Source: UBA9676 sp036522155
GTDB taxonomy: Bacteria > Actinomycetota > Actinomycetes > Streptosporangiales > Streptosporangiaceae
Length of the DNA stretch: 6,574 nt
Reading direction: 5' to 3'
Assembly (NCBI GenBank): GCA_036522155.1
Contig: DATDGI010000112.1
Coordinates: 1 to 6,574, forward strand
Below the pieces are notes generated by a model that did not search any database, was not told where the DNA came from, and was given only the letters and a program-made list of their open reading frames with translations. A program made the translations under genes and the position numbers. The first letter of the stretch is position 1. Each line of letters opens with the position of its first letter. This document shows positions 4,430 through 6,574 of this stretch, piece after piece.

Positions 4430-6346
4430 GTGAGCCAGCAGAAGGAAGACGAGTCGGCGGTTTCCGCGGCCGGCTCGGTGGCCGTCCCGGAGGCCACGGC
4501 CGGGGCCGCGAGCGAGCCGTCGGAGGACGCGGCGCAGCCGGCCAACGGCCAGGTGGCGGGGCCCGCCCAGCGGCGGCTGTGGGGATGGCCGTGGCTGCGC
4601 GAGGCCGTGATCCTGATCGCCTTCCTGGCCGCGGGCGTGGCCGCCACCTGGCCCCGGGCCAGCTTCCTGACCGGCACCCTGCCCGCCGGTGACGACCAGG
4701 CCGAGTACGTCTGGAACATGTGGTGGATGGCCCACCAAATCACCCACCTGGGCAACCCCTGGTTCACCTCGTACCTGGCCGCCCCGCTCGGCGACCGGCT
4801 GGGCTTCGACACTCTGACCCCGCTGCTGGGGGCGGTGATGACCCCGGTCACGCTGCTGTTCGGGCCGTCGGTGTCGTACGACCTGCTGGTCATCCTGGCG
4901 CCCGGGTTCGCCTGCTACGCCATGTACCGGCTGGCCCGGCTGTGGCTGCCCGGCCTGATCGGCCCGCTGGCCGCAGGCGCGTTCTACGGGCTGTCCGGCA
5001 TGGTGGCGTTCCAGGCCTGGGCGCACATCCACACCGCGGCGGGCATCGTCTTCCTGCCGCTGACCATGGAGGCGGCGGTCCGGTTGCGTCGCGGCCCCAC
5101 CATCAGGCGCGGGGTGATCCTCGGCATCATGCCGGGCGCGCTGATGCTGATCGACCAGGAGCTCGCGGTACTGGCGGTGATCCTGGCCGCCCTGGTGCTG
5201 CTGCCCTGGCTGGTGGGGCATCACGGCCGCGCACAGCTGCGGGCGCTGGCGGCCGCCGCCGTGACCACGGTGGTGATCTCCATCCCGCAGCTCGTCGCGA
5301 TGGTGGGCCAGCTGCGGGCGGGCGGCAGCCGCGCCCCGACCGCCAGCGACTACATCAAGTACGCCGCGCAGCTGCCGTCCCTGTTCGCGCCGTCACCGCG
5401 GCTGGCCGACTACGGGGCCACCGGGCTCGGCTCCATCTACCAGGCCATTTCGCCCGGCGAGGGGCTCGCCACCTTCGGGGTGGTGCTCAGCTTGCTGGCC
5501 GTGTTCGGGCTGGTGGTCAGCTGGCGGCGGCGCAGCGCCTGGCTGCTGGCCGCGCTATGGCTGGGCGCCGCCTGGCTGTCGCTCGGGCCCACCCTGGACA
5601 TCAGCGGTCACCAGTACGTACCGCTGTCCATGCACTGGCGGGGCCTGGGGGTGTCTCCGCTCATGCCCTACACCTGGATGATCCACCTGCCCGGGCTGTC
5701 GTCCTTCCGGGAAGCCGAACGGCTCGCGCTGCTCGGGCTGGTGGGCGCGGCCCTGCTGGCCGGGGCGGCGGTGGAGTGGCTGCGCCAGCACGCCCCGCCG
5801 CTGCTGATCGGGGTCGTGCTGTTCGGCCTGCTGGAGGCCGGCTGGCCGGGGGTGCCGCACCCGGCCACCGTGCCCACCACCCTGGCCGCCGTGGACCGCC
5901 CGATCGCCGCCGACCACAGCGGGTCGCTGGTGGTGGACGTGCCGTTCGGCATCATCGGGGTGCCGAGCGGGTTCGGGGATCGCCCGTCGCCGCTCGCGCT
6001 GGTTCTGGCCACGGCGGACGGGCATCCGCGGGCCGCCTCCTACACGTCCTGGACCGTCCAGCGGACGGTGGCGGGGATCCAGCATCATCCCTTCTACTAC
6101 TGGCTGGTCGCGGTGCGCATGGGTGACACGGTCACGCCAACCGGGATCGCCAACGCCCGCCGGGACGCGAGCAAGCTGCATGTCGGGTGGGTGCTGGTCT
6201 GGCAGCCGCGCTGGATGAACAAGATCCGGCGGGTGGGGAGCCGCTATCACCCGGACTACCACTACCCGGCCATCTACAGCTTCCTCAGGCAGGCCGGCTT
6301 CCACTTCGCCTACCAGGCCGACGGGGTCGTGGTCTACCGGCCGTAG
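4430..6346 (+). CDS. Polytopic membrane protein, GT-C-type glycosyltransferase-like
   Basis: The protein (638 residues) begins at GTG 4430 with GGAGGG eight bases upstream. Residues 1-47 are a hydrophilic, Ala/Glu-rich, low-complexity cytoplasmic tail. The first helix is about 57-74, and the following outer loop carries GDDQAEYVWNMWWMAH (88-102) and AAPLGDRLGFDTLTPL (117-132). An acidic motif followed by Trp-rich sequence and a Pro-Gly turn in this loop is the pattern of GT-C enzymes, which transfer sugars from polyprenyl-phosphate donors outside the membrane. Further hydrophobic segments lie at about 133-168, 172-212, 227-262, 270-292, 346-364, 369-386, 433-450 and 456-470, roughly ten or more in all. 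The C-terminal part (about 475-638) is mostly soluble and includes SLVVDVPFGI and an aromatic-rich HHPFYYWLVAVRMGD. I cannot assign a substrate, and a non-enzymatic YfhO-like role is possible. It is divergent from the family 2 glycosyltransferase and is followed by a terminator-like hairpin. Confidence 0.88.
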   Translation: MSQQKEDESAVSAAGSVAVPEATAGAASEPSEDAAQPANGQVAGPAQRRLWGWPWLREAVILIAFLAAGVAATWPRASFLTGTLPAGDDQAEYVWNMWWMAHQITHLGNPWFTSYLAAPLGDRLGFDTLTPLLGAVMTPVTLLFGPSVSYDLLVILAPGFACYAMYRLARLWLPGLIGPLAAGAFYGLSGMVAFQAWAHIHTAAGIVFLPLTMEAAVRLRRGPTIRRGVILGIMPGALMLIDQELAVLAVILAALVLLPWLVGHHGRAQLRALAAAAVTTVVISIPQLVAMVGQLRAGGSRAPTASDYIKYAAQLPSLFAPSPRLADYGATGLGSIYQAISPGEGLATFGVVLSLLAVFGLVVSWRRRSAWLLAALWLGAAWLSLGPTLDISGHQYVPLSMHWRGLGVSPLMPYTWMIHLPGLSSFREAERLALLGLVGAALLAGAAVEWLRQHAPPLLIGVVLFGLLEAGWPGVPHPATVPTTLAAVDRPIAADHSGSLVVDVPFGIIGVPSGFGDRPSPLALVLATADGHPRAASYTSWTVQRTVAGIQHHPFYYWLVAVRMGDTVTPTGIANARRDASKLHVGWVLVWQPRWMNKIRRVGSRYHPDYHYPAIYSFLRQAGFHFAYQADGVVVYRP

Positions 6347-6348
6347 CC

Positions 6349-6378
6349 GGCCGCGCCGGGCTCAGCCCGGCGGCGGCC
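6349..6378 (+). terminator. Probable intrinsic terminator hairpin
   Basis: Two bases after the stop at 6344-6346, GGCCGC-GCCGGGC (6349-6361) and GCCCGGC-G-CGGCC (6365-6378) can pair around the loop TCA. They form 13 base pairs with one bulged G. There is no U-run after it, which is common for actinobacterial terminators. Position and stability support termination of the 4430-6346 transcript. Confidence 0.65.
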
Positions 6379-6421
6379 GGGACCAGGCCGGCCGTCCTCA
6401 GGCCGGGGCGGGCCGCGGACG

Positions 6422-6427
6422 TAGTCT
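6422..6427 (+). promoter_or_regulatory. Possible -10 element before the aldo/keto reductase
   Basis: TAGTCT fits TANNNT and lies 44 bases before the ATG at 6472, just after the terminator-like hairpin. A transcript would begin near 6434. A small inverted repeat CCGGA/TCCGG (6434-6438, 6444-6448) would lie at the transcript start. No recognisable -35 precedes it in the GC-rich sequence. Confidence 0.25.
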
Positions 6428-6471
6428 TCATGACCGGAGCGGGTCCGGAAACCGGCGATCGAGAGGTGATC

Positions 6472-6574
6472 ATGGAGTACGTCAACCTGGGCGCGACTGG
6501 GCTGCGGGTATCGCGGGTCTGCCTCGGGATGATGAGCTTCGGGAACAACAGCGAGCGGCCCTGGGTGCTGGCCG
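6472..6574 (+). CDS. Aldo/keto reductase, N-terminal fragment (runs off window)
   Basis: The first 34 codons read MEYVNLGATGLRVSRVCLGM followed by MSFGNNSERPWVLA. This is the characteristic N-terminus of NADPH-dependent aldo/keto reductases: the first strands of the TIM barrel with the conserved LG-TGL-VS-LGxMSFG pattern, close to the YajO/Tas-like group. The start ATG has GAGAGG five bases upstream (6461-6466). The catalytic Asp-Tyr-Lys-His residues lie beyond the window edge and cannot be checked, and the substrate is unknown. The preceding hairpin and the 125-base gap suggest its own transcription unit. Confidence 0.9.
   Translation, partial: MEYVNLGATGLRVSRVCLGMMSFGNNSERPWVLA

Noticed and set aside
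4720..6126. Plus-strand second frame of 468 codons inside the GT-C-like gene
   Set aside because: Low-complexity Ala/Gly/Arg/Pro product without motifs; the overlapping frame encodes a coherent polytopic membrane protein.

Overview
The window is GC-rich throughout, with G/C-heavy third codon positions, frequent GTG starts and short purine-rich ribosome binding sites. It carries mycothiol S-conjugate amidase (Mca), an enzyme of mycothiol metabolism that is essentially confined to Actinomycetota. The source is therefore almost certainly a high-GC, mycothiol-producing actinomycete; the sequence does not fix the genus.

Left part (1-2394). Positions 1-149 hold no gene I can support. greA (transcript cleavage factor) lies on the minus strand at 150-650. 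Across a 242-base gene-free gap, a plus-strand cluster starts with mca (893-1819), followed by a one-helix membrane protein whose start overlaps the mca stop (GTGA), and then a single-domain rhodanese. This fits the greA/mca neighbourhood known from actinobacteria, but the DUF4307 gene often found between the two is missing. The gap instead holds a candidate greA promoter and two perfect hairpins back to back in the greA leader. The plus-strand genes look like one transcription unit for thiol and sulfur handling: Mca cleaves mycothiol S-conjugates and rhodanese moves sulfane sulfur.

Middle part (2395-4429). A multi-pass membrane protein of unknown function (2498-3364) runs head-on into a minus-strand family 2 glycosyltransferase (3361-4092). 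Their stop codons share one CTAG. The glycosyltransferase resembles dolichyl/polyprenyl-phosphate sugar synthases. Upstream of it is a 337-base gene-free region with an AT-rich promoter-like patch, a perfect tandem repeat of a 16-base unit, and a third related copy that forms a 19-base imperfect palindrome. This looks like an operator region between divergent genes.

Right part (4430-6574). The divergent partner is a 638-residue polytopic membrane protein with GT-C-like features, probably a lipid-linked-sugar glycosyltransferase or a relative. The pair suggests that one enzyme charges a polyprenyl phosphate with sugar in the cytoplasm and the other uses that donor outside; this is inference. 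A strong GC hairpin after its stop is a likely terminator. The window ends inside the first 34 codons of an aldo/keto reductase.

Nothing in the window resembles a mobile element, CRISPR array, tRNA or rRNA. The least explained items are the repeat/operator region at 4265-4367, the greA leader hairpins, and the unknown membrane protein with a histidine-rich loop.
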